Below, piece by piece: positions 11,941-23,119 of a DNA stretch of 64,000 nt (within the stretch, counting starts at the first letter, position 1; the number at the start of each line of letters is the position of its first letter). A program made the translations under genes and the position numbers. This stretch comes from Ophioceras dolichostomum (Eukaryota; Ascomycota; Sordariomycetes; Magnaporthales; Ophioceraceae). Location of the stretch: contig PYST01000005.1 of the NCBI GenBank assembly GCA_003049485.1, positions 124,001 to 188,000 of the forward strand, written 5' to 3'. The notes beneath the pieces were generated by a model. It saw nothing but the letters and a program-made list of their open reading frames with translations. It was not told the origin of the DNA and made no database searches.

Positions 11941-12693
11941 ATGGCAACAGGCGTCCCCGTGAAAACAGAGGGCTGTCAGGAGGTTCCCCCCAAGTCATGC
12001 CGTGCGGAACCCGACGACAGAGGCCTCTACACCAAGGACCTTCAATATCGGATCGGTGTCGTTGCATTTGGTACGGCGCGGACGCCCGGCGGTCTCAACA
12101 AAGTCATGATCTCCACTATGAGTGCGGCCCGTGTGCGAAGTGTGTTCGGGGCCAAGGTTAATGATTCCGGCATGACCATAACTGGCCTCGTGATGAGTGC
12201 GCCGAACCGAAATTACTGGTCACTTGTACCAGAAGAGAAGGTCATAGAGAGGCTGCAGGAAGTACCAGAATTCCGAGACATCACCCGAGCGTTCACGGAT
12301 GCCGAGATTCGACAAGCCAGAATTGTATGGAGGGAGGAGATTATAACACAAAGCCGTGAAGCCTGGAGAGAGTGCCAGGCGATTTATCGTAACGCCACTA
12401 AAGTCGAGCGTCCGTACCGATTGGCCGAGCTTTCCTGGGACCGCCCGTACGGCAACCCCTATGGTTGGATGGGGGCTAGCGAGCGAGGCTCCAAAGATGT
12501 CAACGTCGATGGGCAGATCGTGGGCCGCATTCCGTCATCGAATATTGCAGGCCCTTCCACCCGCAGCATCCGAGGCAACAAGAACTCACCCGGGGGAAAC
12601 GGGTCCGGCGTAGCACCGAAGGGGCCGCCTTCTTCAGGCAACGGCAGCAGAAGTGCCTCTGGCAAAGGATCTACAAAGACAACGAATGGGTGA
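11941..12693 (+). CDS. Unrecognised protein, GNPYG family (copy A)
   Basis: A single-exon ORF of 250 residues. I do not recognise the family. It is supported as real by a clear homologue in this window at 45227-45883 on the opposite strand. Shared features in order: IGVVAFG followed by PGGxNKVM (about residues 37-57), an ITGLVMSxP..YW segment (about 80-95), a charged helical middle, then GNPYGxMxAS.RG (from about 171) and VxGQIVGRIP. The last ~55 residues are Gly/Ser/Pro-rich and look disordered. No signal peptide, membrane helix or catalytic motif is evident, so a soluble intracellular protein is likely. It is followed on the same strand by the 2EXR gene at 13460, an arrangement repeated in the second copy. 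Confidence 0.7.
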   Translation: MATGVPVKTEGCQEVPPKSCRAEPDDRGLYTKDLQYRIGVVAFGTARTPGGLNKVMISTMSAARVRSVFGAKVNDSGMTITGLVMSAPNRNYWSLVPEEKVIERLQEVPEFRDITRAFTDAEIRQARIVWREEIITQSREAWRECQAIYRNATKVERPYRLAELSWDRPYGNPYGWMGASERGSKDVNVDGQIVGRIPSSNIAGPSTRSIRGNKNSPGGNGSGVAPKGPPSSGNGSRSASGKGSTKTTNG

Positions 12694-13459
12694 GATCTCC
12701 ATTTCCGGGGGACAAGAACGCGAAGAAGTTACTGCTACTTAGCTCCCTGCCTTCTGCCGACCTGGGCAGGTTGGCAGGTAGTACTAGTACTTACGAGTGA
12801 GGCGACGGCGTCGCCAAGCATGAAACCTCGAAGCCAGGCAGGCCCTATCAAGAGCGGCGAGAGTTTCGTGTCTGGGGTTGCCACTTGTCGCAGAGGCACG
12901 GACGAAGATTCTGGCTGCTGGACAGTCCATGTTCATCTCAATAGTGTCTGCGTTGCGTGCTTGTACTCCTTGACATCTTTGCTTTTTTGTTTGTTGTGTT
13001 CCTTTTCTCTGTTACGCTCGTTCTCTTTTTTACTGTTGTGGCGTTCTTGGCTTCCCTTGATTTTTTATTTTATTTTATTTTATTTAAATTCTAGGTAGGT
13101 ATCTATGATTTTTCTCGACTACCTTCGATCTCGTTGACATTGCATGTCAAAATATTGACCCAGAATGCCTGGGCTAATCATTGAGCGGAAATAGTGTTCA
13201 TTCATCACTGCCTGCTAATTACCAGCTAAGTGCATGTGGTCGAGCAACAGGCCAGGCAGTCGTAGGCAGCTGTGCGTTAGGCACCTCAGCAGGGGTCCAG
13301 TACGCGAAACCGTGCCACGTTGAGATGTGGTATAAGAACCGAAGCTTGCAGCAAGATCAGCTCCCGTGTTTCGCTTCTGGCATCTCCAACCTCTGGCCTC
13401 CTCCACAACCCACCCCCACTCAGCGTGTTGCGCACGAGGCGACTCCTCCTCACTTCGCG
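12694..13459. other. Intergenic spacer inside the two-gene unit
   Basis: No separate gene is supported. It holds a TTTTA pentanucleotide run. The open frame of the following gene extends upstream to 13181, so part of this stretch may be coding if the earlier ATG is used. Confidence 0.5.
13062..13085. repeat. (TTTTA)n microsatellite
   Basis: About four to five tandem copies of a TTTTA unit read directly from the sequence, ending in TTTAAATT. Confidence 0.8.
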
Positions 13460-14980
13460 ATGACTTCTACTCAGGTAGAAAGCGCCACCAACTCATCTAT
13501 CAGAAATGGGATCCCAGTCGGCAATTGCACCCCTGCTAGAATCTTAAACGACGTGCACTTCAGTCGAAAAACCTGGGAGACGTGCGATCCCTCCTCGTCG
13601 GCGCCGCCGCAGTTCTCTCCATTTCCCCGCCTCCCCGCAGAGCTCCGTCTCCAGATATGGCGGCTGGCGGCCAGTGATGGCTACCGGCTGCTCCTATTGA
13701 ACATCCACCGCGACCCAAACGACCGCGACAGGGATTGGTATTCGGGGGAGAAAGGATTTACGGCCGACGAGGTGGCTCGCTATTACGCCGGTCGGAATGA
13801 CTTGGGCAAGGTGGTGAGCGGTCGTGGCTACGCATTGCAAGTTGGGGGCGGGAGGGAAAACGGCGAAGGTCCGCCAACCCCACTGGCTCGCGTTGGCAGA
13901 GAAGCCCGGTCTGTCGCATTCGAGATCTACCGCGTGCGGCTCCCCTACCTGGAGCTGGATCGCCGCACGCGAAGGGTCCTCTACCTGAATCCGGAGTACG
14001 ATGTCCTCCAGTTGTGGCCAGCACCCCACAGCGACATCCTGCGGGATCTGGCCCCTGCGAAGGTAGACGTGACCTTGATTGCCGATTTCTTACACGATGT
14101 TAAGGCTTACGACCCCAAAGACAGGGGGTAGGTTTAATTTCCTTGGGCTTCAGCATTTTCTTTCTCTTTTTCTTTTATCCTTTTCTCGAAGCCCTCTAGC
14201 ACGGAGCTAATCTTACGCTGCAACAGGATTGCCCACATCGCAGTGGACATGGATCATCTCGATAGGAATTTCAATACCGGCGACCCGCACGACGGCATCC
14301 CATTTTGGTTTTCTCCCTCAGATCTCCATCCCACGGCAGCATCCTCGTTTGCCGACATGCTTCGCAGCGGCGGGCTGCGGTCGCTCCTAATAACCACCAA
14401 TAGCGGTAGGGCCGAGCGGTATTCGATGTCCCACATCGCCAAGACGTTCCCCCTCCGGAGGCCGGGCTCGTATCCTCTGACGTTCGACTGGCTCGAGCAT
14501 GACCCACGGCCACGCGCCCAGGCCGACCTCTGCAATATCAAGTTCTACCGCAACCCCTCCATGATAGCCCGTGCCTGGAGGGAGCTGGAAACGGCGTTCG
14601 GGGTAGACAGGACGGGATCGGAACCGCACGGTGCGGACGATGACACCAGCTCGCGCGATACCTTCCGTCTGTACATGTGCCCTTCCTTAGAGTGGCTTTT
14701 CTCGAGCATGGGCCATCGCGACGAGTGGCGCGAAGTCCTGCCCGGATACTTGAGCGAGGAGGAGGAACAGTGGAAGAGATATCGGTGGTGGGGGTGCCAT
14801 AGTGATGTCAACGAGGCATACACAAGCGAGGAGCTGCCCGATACGGTGGTGGGCATGTGGGTGATCCCTCTCGACACGTTCGAGGGGCGTGAGCCATTCG
14901 AAGGCCCTCCGCCAGTCCATTCTCCTACCACTTGGAACCTTGCGGATGTTCGGCCAGGCTTGATCCTCTTCGAGGTCTGA
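13460..14980 (+). CDS. 2EXR-domain protein (intact copy)
   Basis: Two exons (13460-14127, 14227-14980) give 473 residues; an in-frame ATG at 13181 would add 93. The 2EXR signature FPRLPAELRLQIWRLA lies at about residues 55-70. 2EXR (two exposed R residues) is a fungal domain of unknown biochemical function, frequent in accessory regions. A conserved block VVSGRGYALQ...YLELDRR...YLNPEYDVLQLW follows, then FLHDVKAYDPKD just before the intron. Exon 2 holds LHPTAASSFADMLRSGGLRSL and an acidic EEEEQW region. The intron lies at the same codon and phase as in the broken homologue at 43129-44290, which confirms the model. It sits downstream of the GNPYG-family gene. The typical Pro-Arg-Arg-x-Ile tail of the 2EXR motif is not evident here. 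Confidence 0.8.
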
Positions 14981-16807
14981 CGGGGTGATTTCGTGACGGA
15001 AGGAAGCAACAAGAGAGTAGGAAAAGAAGCCCACCCCTTGCGTGAGGACAACATCGGAGGGAGGAGAATGGGCGGATGCTCTTGGATGAAGGCGCCGCAT
15101 GAGTCAGATAGAACCAACACTGTCTCGAACGGCTGGTTCGGTGTGGCATAGTTCACATTTTGCTCGAGGTTCTATAACAGAGATGACCCGTCGCATATCA
15201 CAATGCCCTGGGTTTCGGAGAGTCACACGTTGGCCCTCCGAAGTGCCGCACTTCACGGTTGCGGCTAGCGAAGCGCCGGAGCTGGTTGGTCTTGCTTCAA
15301 TCAAGGCTTCGGCGAAGAGAGGTACGCTAGATATAGATATACTGCAGAGCGAACGTGAGTGGCTGCTCCAACTTGCCCTGATTGATGACCAGATATCCAC
15401 CGCATCCCTCCACGACAAGAAAAATTCACGAGGACGCGGCTACGGAATACTATGCTCTAGATTCCTAGTTTCGATTGACCTGTCCAGGCTTCGGCCATCA
15501 CCAAGAGCAACAACTGACGCAGGGATGCAGAGCAGAGAGACCTCCAAGATGGCGCTCCTGGTACCAAAGAGGCTTTCCGTCTTCACAGCTTGGAAACATG
15601 ACTCCGAGATCACCATCTCCACCTTTTCAAGGGCTACCCCTGCCACGCTGTCCGCCGGATCTCTGTCCATTTCTCTCTCCGTCAAGAAGTAAATCCATGT
15701 GCATAGAGAAACACGGTCTTGAGGCAGAAATATTGCCAAGCTACCAACACCCCAGCTCAGGCGCACGAGGCAGTGAATATTGGCCGTTGGCGAAGGACTG
15801 CGCAAAAGTCCTGCATATGCAGGTGGTGCGAATGCTTCCCACCTTTGCCCAAGGCGGAAAACGAGAGCCTTGACCGAGCCCCAAAGCAGCGGGTGTGGCC
15901 GCTGATATCTCATCACTTCCGCTCACTTTGCAGCCTCAGCCGCCGCCACCATGCAACCATGCACCACAATCACGCCCCAAGACGCCACGATCCTCCACAC
16001 AGTTCAGCGCTTCGACAAAGATAGCCACGATAGGCACACCGCCCTTCATAAAATTTTTCCAATGCGCACTTTTCGAGCAATTCGGTTTGTCACCCAGCAA
16101 TTCTCCTACACCCTTCTGGAAAGATGAGGCTATCTGTTGGGTGGATTTTGCTATCTGTTTCCCAGACACGACCCGCGTTTCCCAGGCAAGGCACCCTTGG
16201 GACCCAGGACGGCATCAGCGCCGACAGGGGCTGTGCCAGCTCGGCCCAACTCGGCCAGCGATGTCGTGCTGCTGCTTCCCCTCAATGGCGCCCATCGGCC
16301 CAATTGCGGGCGTCCAATGCTGGTGGCGGGGTACTGCAGCCACAGGTCTCGACAGCATCAGAACTCGAGTCCAGTGGCAGCCCTGCACAGTTCTATATGC
16401 CCCGAGCGTGGGCACGAATCTTGGATGCTTTGGGACACCGAGAGGGTTCGGAAGATGCCCGCGCTTACAAGAAGGAGGTGGGTACCCGGCCAAACACTCG
16501 GGTCATCAACACCGTCAAGCTTTTTCCAAAGACTTCGCTCGGAGTCGCCGCTGGTTTGGCCTGGCGGTCCTTTGACTGGTTCGTACAATGAACCCCTTAG
16601 TTCATCCCACCTCTGACCTTGGCTTTGCTGACGAGATGTTCTCTCGAACGTTAGGAGTTCGGCACCACAGGCTTTAACCTCCTGACTTAAGCATTCATAC
16701 GGCGTTGCGGCCCCAGACCGGACCCGCACCGGACCCGCACCAACGACCCCCGAGTCCCGAACCTCCGCTAGTGGACCCGCTACCCCGGACGGGCCCCCGC
16801 AAAAAAC
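14981..16807. other. Intergenic, no supported gene
   Basis: About 1.8 kb. Several 100-225 codon frames overlap each other on both strands between 15099 and 16616, none with recognisable motifs or consistent splicing. One frame ending at 16591 shows a short helical-looking stretch but no known family. Confidence 0.45.
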
Positions 16808-19150
16808 ATGTCGCGACTGCACCACCGAGCCCTCCTGCCAGAAATGGCTTCGCTGATCGTTGTTCTGACTGTCCTCCTCGCGATCCCCTCTTCCTATTCC
16901 ACGCCGATTTGTGGCCCGGAGCCCCTATTCCTGCAGCTGGACTACTGCAACATCACGATCCCCGCGACCGCCGGTCAGACGGCAACGCACATATACTCCT
17001 GGGGTGCGCTGGTGGGCATCGCTCCCCCGAACTCTGACGCCGCTTCTCCGGGAAGCGTGCAGACGATTTGTGTCGTTCCATCGACAGTTGGTGGGTGTTC
17101 TTCTCGACCGGGATCAACCATCACTTATTGATGATGCTGACCCCGTCGTGGACTCGCGGTCCACCTACCTCTCTAGCCAACACCACGTTACTCCTTACAG
17201 ACGATGTCTGCTCGCAAGCTCAGCTTCCCAATAAAACAACCGTCTCTCAGTGTCTTAGCAGACGTGGCGGAACGATCAACCCATCGTTGCTCCAGATGGC
17301 TACCGCCGCCGAGCTCTCGACAGTGGAAAACCTCAATCCCAACTGGCCGCTGGTCCAGGACCCCGGGTCCAAGGCCTTCCCTGCCGCCGTCTGGGGTGAT
17401 GTCCGGCTCAGGGACGGCTCAGAGAACGATGCCGACAACGTTCTTATGGGTCTTGTCGAGTCCGGCACAAACCACACTGCTCATCAGTAAGTCCATTCCT
17501 ATCCACTACCACGTTCTAAGGGTAGCGTCGGGACTCCAGCACTCTAACACGGGTTTCCGTCCGTTTAGGTTGGGCCTTGCCGAAGCCTCCACTCTGCTCG
17601 CAACCCTCGTTAAGCTCGGCAGGATACCACGGCGCGCCTTCGGTCTAGACGCTGGCTCCACGTCACCACACTCCCCTCGTCCCGGCTCTCTGATTCTAGG
17701 CGGCTACGACGCTGCAAGGTCTGTTGGAAAGTGGGACGATTTCCCGATCCGCGGATTTAACACGACCATCGGCAACCGGTTCTGTCCTTTCCAGGTCAAA
17801 CTATCTTCCATTACGGTCCGGCTCCCCACCCGGGACGGTGGGTCGCAGGACATTCCCCTCATCAGGCCGGACAACGCACAGCTGGCCTGCATCGAGGTCT
17901 ACGACAACCTGTTTCGCCTGCCGCATTCCGCGTACGACATTTTCGAGTATAACGTGAAAGCCGCGACGTCCTCGAACCTCCGAAGCAACGACTCCAAGTC
18001 GCTCGATCCCAACATCTACGTCGCCGAATCCGGCTTTGGGTACCCCGTTGGCAACGACAGCGCCCTCTTGGACGGTGCTTCCCTGATGGTCACCCTGGAC
18101 CGAGGAACCGGTAATCCCTTTGTCGTTGAGATACCCCCCGAGGAATTCGTTCGGCCGCTCTCGGGCTTCGCAAAGAACGGCTCGCGCGTCGTGAATGAGA
18201 ACTTCCGCGAAATCCAAATATTCAAGGATTCAGACGCCGTAAATCTCGGCGAGGCCGTCGTCCTCGGCAAGGTCTTTCTCAGCATGGTATACCTCTACGC
18301 CCAATTCGATGGACAGGAACGCTTCTGGCTTTCCCAGATATCCTCTAGTTCGTACGGCTCGATCCCGAGGATTTACGGCGCCGGCGAAGGCTGTGGGGCT
18401 TTCGCCCCAGACTCCAGTAGCACGTCGACCTGGAAGCCAGTTGCTATCGGCGCCCTGGCCATTGCCATCTTCGCCGCCGTCGCTGTACTCGCCTGTGTGA
18501 TCTACCGGATCGTCAAAAAGCGGCAGGACTCGAGGGCGGCAGCGAAGCCCACCGCCGAGGGAGCCGATGATGCACCGGACCCGTCGAGAGACGACGCCGC
18601 TGCTGCTGCGAAGGAGTCTCCTGTAACGCACGCCGTACTGCCGGTGCGAGACTCGTCGTCTACCTCCCCGGACCCTCCTCCCTCCTCGACGGGGCATCTT
18701 GCGGGGACCAACCCCCTGCTCCGCACCGAGACGGCGACCACGGTCTTCACACATCAGAGCAGCAACGCGCCTTTTGCAGCGGCGGCGGCAGGCGACCCGC
18801 CCATCTCGCCGGCATCTAATGCGCCCCAGGTGAACATACTAGACCATCGGTACTCCAACAAGGAGGTGATCAACGAGATGCAGGGCATGAGCTTCAGGGT
18901 CGATCCGACCTCGCCGATCGAGAAGCCCGCGTCGCCCGTGGGGAGCCGCCCGGCTGCTGGAGACGTCGTGGGGGCCCACGCAAGTGACCCCGCGCTGCAT
19001 CACGACTCCGTCATCCCCCCGGCCTCTGCCACCCTCTTTGGGCCACCGGTGTTCCAGCCCATGTCTGCTGACGACGCTGGCGTTGGGGCACAGGCTCGCC
19101 GTCATGAGAGGAGCAATAGCGAGGTGAGCGCCATGGACCCGGGCCATTAG
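16808..19150 (+). CDS. Type I membrane protein with aspartic-protease-like, catalytically dead ectodomain
   Basis: Three exons (16808-17090, 17201-17486, 17569-19150) give 716 residues. Residues 1 to about 36 form a signal peptide (SLIVVLTVLLAIPSSYS). The ectodomain resembles peptidase family A1: the LGLAEASTLL stretch, then GRIPRRAFGLDAGS and PGSLILGGYDAARSVGKW are hallmarks of the pepsin fold. I see no D-T/S-G catalytic motif in either lobe; the N-lobe position seems to read PSTV. Several Asn-x-Ser/Thr sites are present. A transmembrane helix follows at about 481-505 (VAIGALAIAIFAAVAVLACV), ended by basic residues, then a ~200-residue Pro/Ser/Ala-rich cytoplasmic tail. It is probably a surface binding or sensor-like protein rather than an enzyme; that role is inference. 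Confidence 0.75.
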
Positions 19151-19764
19151 CTGGCTGGTGGCGACTGAGGATGAGAGGAGCGGACGCCTGGACGACGGTG
19201 ACGGGGTACTGCTTTCTTTTCCTTTCCTTTTCCTTGTTGAAACGAATGTCATGAAGTCTGGTCGTTATGGCGATGATGATCGTCCGTCCTGCTTCTTGAC
19301 GGATACAAGCTTTCATACTCTCTCACGCCCTATTTTCCCCCACTTTCTCTTTCTCTGTTTCCCTTTCCCATTTGTATCTTTCGGCCCCATTATCATCTTT
19401 TTCTCCTTATTTCCCCTGACTGTTGGCCCTTCACAACCAGCTATCTCCCTTTTGTCTACTTGGTGCGTTAGTGTTGGATGCCTTTTGTGGTCTATTTTAG
19501 CTCAGTTTGCTGGCGAGCGTTCTCAACGGGTTACACGGCCGATGACTCAGTTGGTTGTGAAGTTCAGATCCGGACAAATTTATGAACAAGGAACCAGGTA
19601 GCCGAACGGATCTCCGGCCAAATATAAGCATACATGACGCCGCAGAGAGCTACACAAGTCGTACAGTCATGTTGTTTCGTCGCAGTTCCGGCCCTATCTA
19701 GACCGAAAAGAAAAAAGAACATCAGTCCCTGAACCAGCCTCCCCCCACCCTCCCCCCTCCCTTT
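19151..19764. other. Convergent intergenic region
   Basis: Lies between the stop codons of two convergent genes (membrane protein on +, ankyrin protein on -). It is T/C-rich, with long CTTT/CCCTTTT runs around 19210-19240 and 19330-19430, as expected for 3' UTRs. No gene seen. Confidence 0.6.
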
Positions 19765-22511
19765 CTACGCCGAAATGCCATCGCCAAGCACCTCGACTGC
19801 ATCCTCGAAGTTGTCGTCCTCGCCATCCTCTCCTTCCTCACTAATCTCGTTTCCCCCAGTATCCTCATTGTCCTCCCCGTCGTCCTCGCCATCGTCACTG
19901 TCATTTTCACCCTCGACCTCACGACCCGATTCGCCGTCGTCACTGGTAGTATACCACTCGTGGTCCTGATCGCTGCCATCTGCCCGCTTACTGGCAGATG
20001 CCTCCACGACAGCGCGGTACATTCTCTCGAACGCGGCGGTCTCCAGCTCCCCAGTGGTCTCTGGAGATCGCCTGTTGAATTGTCTCCGTAGAGAATTCCC
20101 ACCGGGGTCGCCTTCTGATATTCCGAAACGGCTCAGATCCCAGGTTGATATTACATCCATGGTGGCGGCGTCCCCATATAGTGCAGCGGCGTGTAGCACG
20201 GTCTCACCGTTGGCGGCGATGGCGTAGTCTGCTCCGAGGTGTGCCAGAAAATATAGGTAGCCTGCGTTGGAGAAAATAGCTGCCACAATTAAAGGTGTTT
20301 GACCGCTGTCTATTTTCGCGTTTAGATCCGCGCCGCCACCAACAAGTGCCTCAACTGTCGCAGTACCACGCACGAAAGTACTATTGATCGCACTGGAGTG
20401 TAGAGGGCACCAGTTACAGTATAAGCCGTCATTAGGATCTACTCCTGCGTTGATCAATACCTCGATACCGGCTGCGTTACCGGCTTTCGCCGCATGGGTC
20501 AGTGCGAAGTGCAGTGTGCTTTGACTGTTGGGACCCATTCCGCCCGTACTAGTGAGACGAGGAACCGCAGAGAGAACCGCACGGAGACAAGCGGCACTGC
20601 CCGGCCTTGAGCACCTTGCGGCAGCTACGATCGGTGATCGGCCGGGTAGTGAGTCGGGGACGTGCACAGGGGCCCCGGCCTGAATCAGGGCCCGCACTGC
20701 CTGTTCGTCCCCGCGCCGCGCGGCGTACCATAGAGGAGTATATCCGAAGAGGTCTGGAGTGAAAAGCTGCGCTAACAAACCGGGGTCGGCGTCGTCGAGG
20801 ACGGACTCCAGAGAGGCGGAAATGAGGCCAGTGACGACTTTATGGATGAAGGTGAGACCTAGATCATTGATGCCTTCTTCTATACCAAGCAGTCGGCCAC
20901 CTTCCCCCCAAAACCACTCAGTTCGACTTAAATCTTCCGCGAGAATCGTATGGGCGGCCAACATGTACGTTGACCTGCCCTCGTCGTCCGAGTGGTTGAT
21001 GTCCGCACCAGCGAACAGAAGAGCCTTGACGATATCTTCCGTACGACGATTGACAGATAAATGTAGACAGTAATGCAGCAGCGACCAGCCATTGTCTACC
21101 TGCACGCTTCGCACCAGGTCAGGGCGGTAGTTCAAAAACCTCCTGATCATTTCAACGTCGCCCCTCCTCATCGCAATTTGCAAATCGGCATCGAAACCCA
21201 CCCTCCGGATTGCGTATAATCCAACACGTACACTCCCAAATCCGGAAGTCTCGGCAAGTACGCGGAAGGATCTGGGGAACGCAAACCACCAGGGGAATGT
21301 GTAAAACACCTGAAAGCGCCTGCGACGCTCGCGCAAGCACGAGCCTACGTCACAAGGGATCCGAGCGGCGGGCTGAGCAGTGTAGCCAACGAGGCTGTGA
21401 CCAAGGATAGACCTTAAAGCGGCTGGCATTTTCCAGGGTCCGGAGTGAGGAGTGGTGGTGGTGTGGCAGCGGCATGGGCATGGCAGGGGGCATCGCGAGC
21501 CCCCGAGGCTGAACCCGAACTGGAGGAGTGGCTCGGCGACTGGTCTGGGAGTCCCAGAGAAGCCACCGTTTGCTGCCATCCATCTTTGGCTGATGGGGGA
21601 GTTGGAAGCTCTCCGGGTTTGCGTAAAGGCGGGGAGCGGACTTTCGGGCAGAAGCGTGTCGGAGGGAGGTAGTGATGGGGCGTGTAATGGTGAGGAAGGG
21701 ACGGCAGGGACCGGTCGGCTGTTGGCCGCCTGCAACCTCAAAGCTTCCATGAGAGTGATGATCTGGGAGAATTGGTTCTCAATGCTGGCCATCGCAAGCC
21801 CTTGGGTTGCTGCACTGGAGTGGATCTGCTGAACCATTGGCAGCAGCTCGCAGTGGCTTCGCTCCGTTGCGATTTTGGCGGATTCGGCGATGATGGCAAT
21901 CGCGTCGAGCTGGCGATGTGACTGGATGTGGCCCTGCGGTATGGTGACCTTTATCTCCTCCAAGTCGGATTGGACACGAGACGAGAGCGCACTGTTGATG
22001 TCAGCGAAGCACCGAAAGTAGGATGATTATGTAGGCGAGAAGGTAGAGAGACTACGGGCAAAGGAGACAGCACAGCTTACAGGTTCGAAGATATTATTAC
22101 GCCGTTAATTTTCTCTCGCACATCTTGCAGCTCGTCCTTGAGCAAGATGATCTCTGATTTGTGTCGAAACCAGTCGATCCTCTGCGACGCCTTCGTCCCC
22201 GCCGAGACTCTCTGGGAAAGCCCATCAAGTGTTTTCAGGGCGATGTCGGCGTTATCCAGAAGCCCGCGCAGAGAGCTCCGGAACTTGGAAACCAGGGCAC
22301 CACTCTGGGCTCCCAGCGCCTCTTCCGCGTCAGCGGCGCGCTGAAGCACGACCGCGAGGTCCGCAACCTCGTTCGAGAGGGCGAGCACGAGGTCCGGCGC
22401 CCTTCTGATCTCTGAGCACAGCCTGACCAGTTTTGCCGACGCGCGGACGGTAACGTCCAGCACACCGACCACCGAGCCTGCCGCGCCCAGGGCGGAGAGC
22501 GGTTCTGCCAT
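19765..22511 (-). CDS. Ankyrin-repeat protein with fungal helical N-terminal (HeLo-like/STAND N-terminal) domain
   Basis: Two exons (22511-22081, 21991-19765) with a GTAAGC donor and CAG acceptor give 885 residues. The start, MAEPLSALGAAGSVVGVLDV, followed by amphipathic helices to about residue 150, matches the helical N-terminal domains found at the head of fungal STAND/NLR and ankyrin proteins. No NACHT P-loop follows. A Ser/Pro-rich linker comes next. Ankyrin repeats fill about residues 430-800, for example FGYTPLWYAARRGDEQAVRAL, GQTPLIVAAIFSNAGYLYFL and GETVLHAAALYGDAATM. The tail is extremely acidic (EGENDSDDGEDDGED and similar). It may act in signalling or self/non-self recognition, by analogy with its domain class only. 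Confidence 0.8.
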
Positions 22512-23119
22512 CTTCTTGTGGATCTTGCGGAATTAAACACTAGATTACTGGAGAAAGGCGATCTCGAGAAGCAACAGCGACTAGATAGACGCAGAAAATC
22601 ATAACGGACGTGTGTTTGATTTGAAGAAGTGATGATTGATGAGCTTCAGCTGGCTTCATGGCGGGGTTTTGGAGAGGCCGCCTGAAGCCACCCACAGCCT
22701 GACCGCCCACCACGCCCAGCAGCCACCAGGCACCTCGTCAGGCTTTTTTTCTGAGTGGACGATGCCCAATCCCGTCACGTGGAGATATCGACGTATGTCA
22801 CGTATCCTCAAAACTGATACACGTAGTTCTGGATTGCGACGAACAATCCCTGGTTTTGGGAGAGAGGAGAGCGCACCGAGTGAATGTTTGATAGGAATGG
22901 GATACCTACCTCGTACCTACCTAGGTAGGCATTCTAATATGACGAAATGGCAACATGACGAGTAGATTTACATGCGGGCCGCCCACAAGGTCGATCGCAA
23001 AGTTAGCACGGTACTACGAGATACAATACCCCAGATCATCAGCATCTTTGATGTTCCCATCCTTAGACCAAACTCAGTGTTCCGCTTTCGCTGACCAACT
23101 CATCAACCATCTCCTCCCA
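22512..23119. other. Intergenic, no gene seen
   Basis: About 600 bp upstream of the ankyrin gene. It includes the strongest copy of the palindromic ACCTACCTAGGTAGG motif (22902-22929). No ORF has family features. Confidence 0.55.
22902..22929. repeat. CCTACC/CCTAGG repeat motif
   Basis: Two closely spaced CCTACC units run into the palindrome CCTACCTAGGTAGG. Related copies occur in many other intergenic stretches of this window. Confidence 0.6.

Noticed and set aside
16124..16616. Overlapping ORFs of about 155 codons
   Set aside because: Three frames are open over the same bases, with no splice extension, motif or paralogue in the window.
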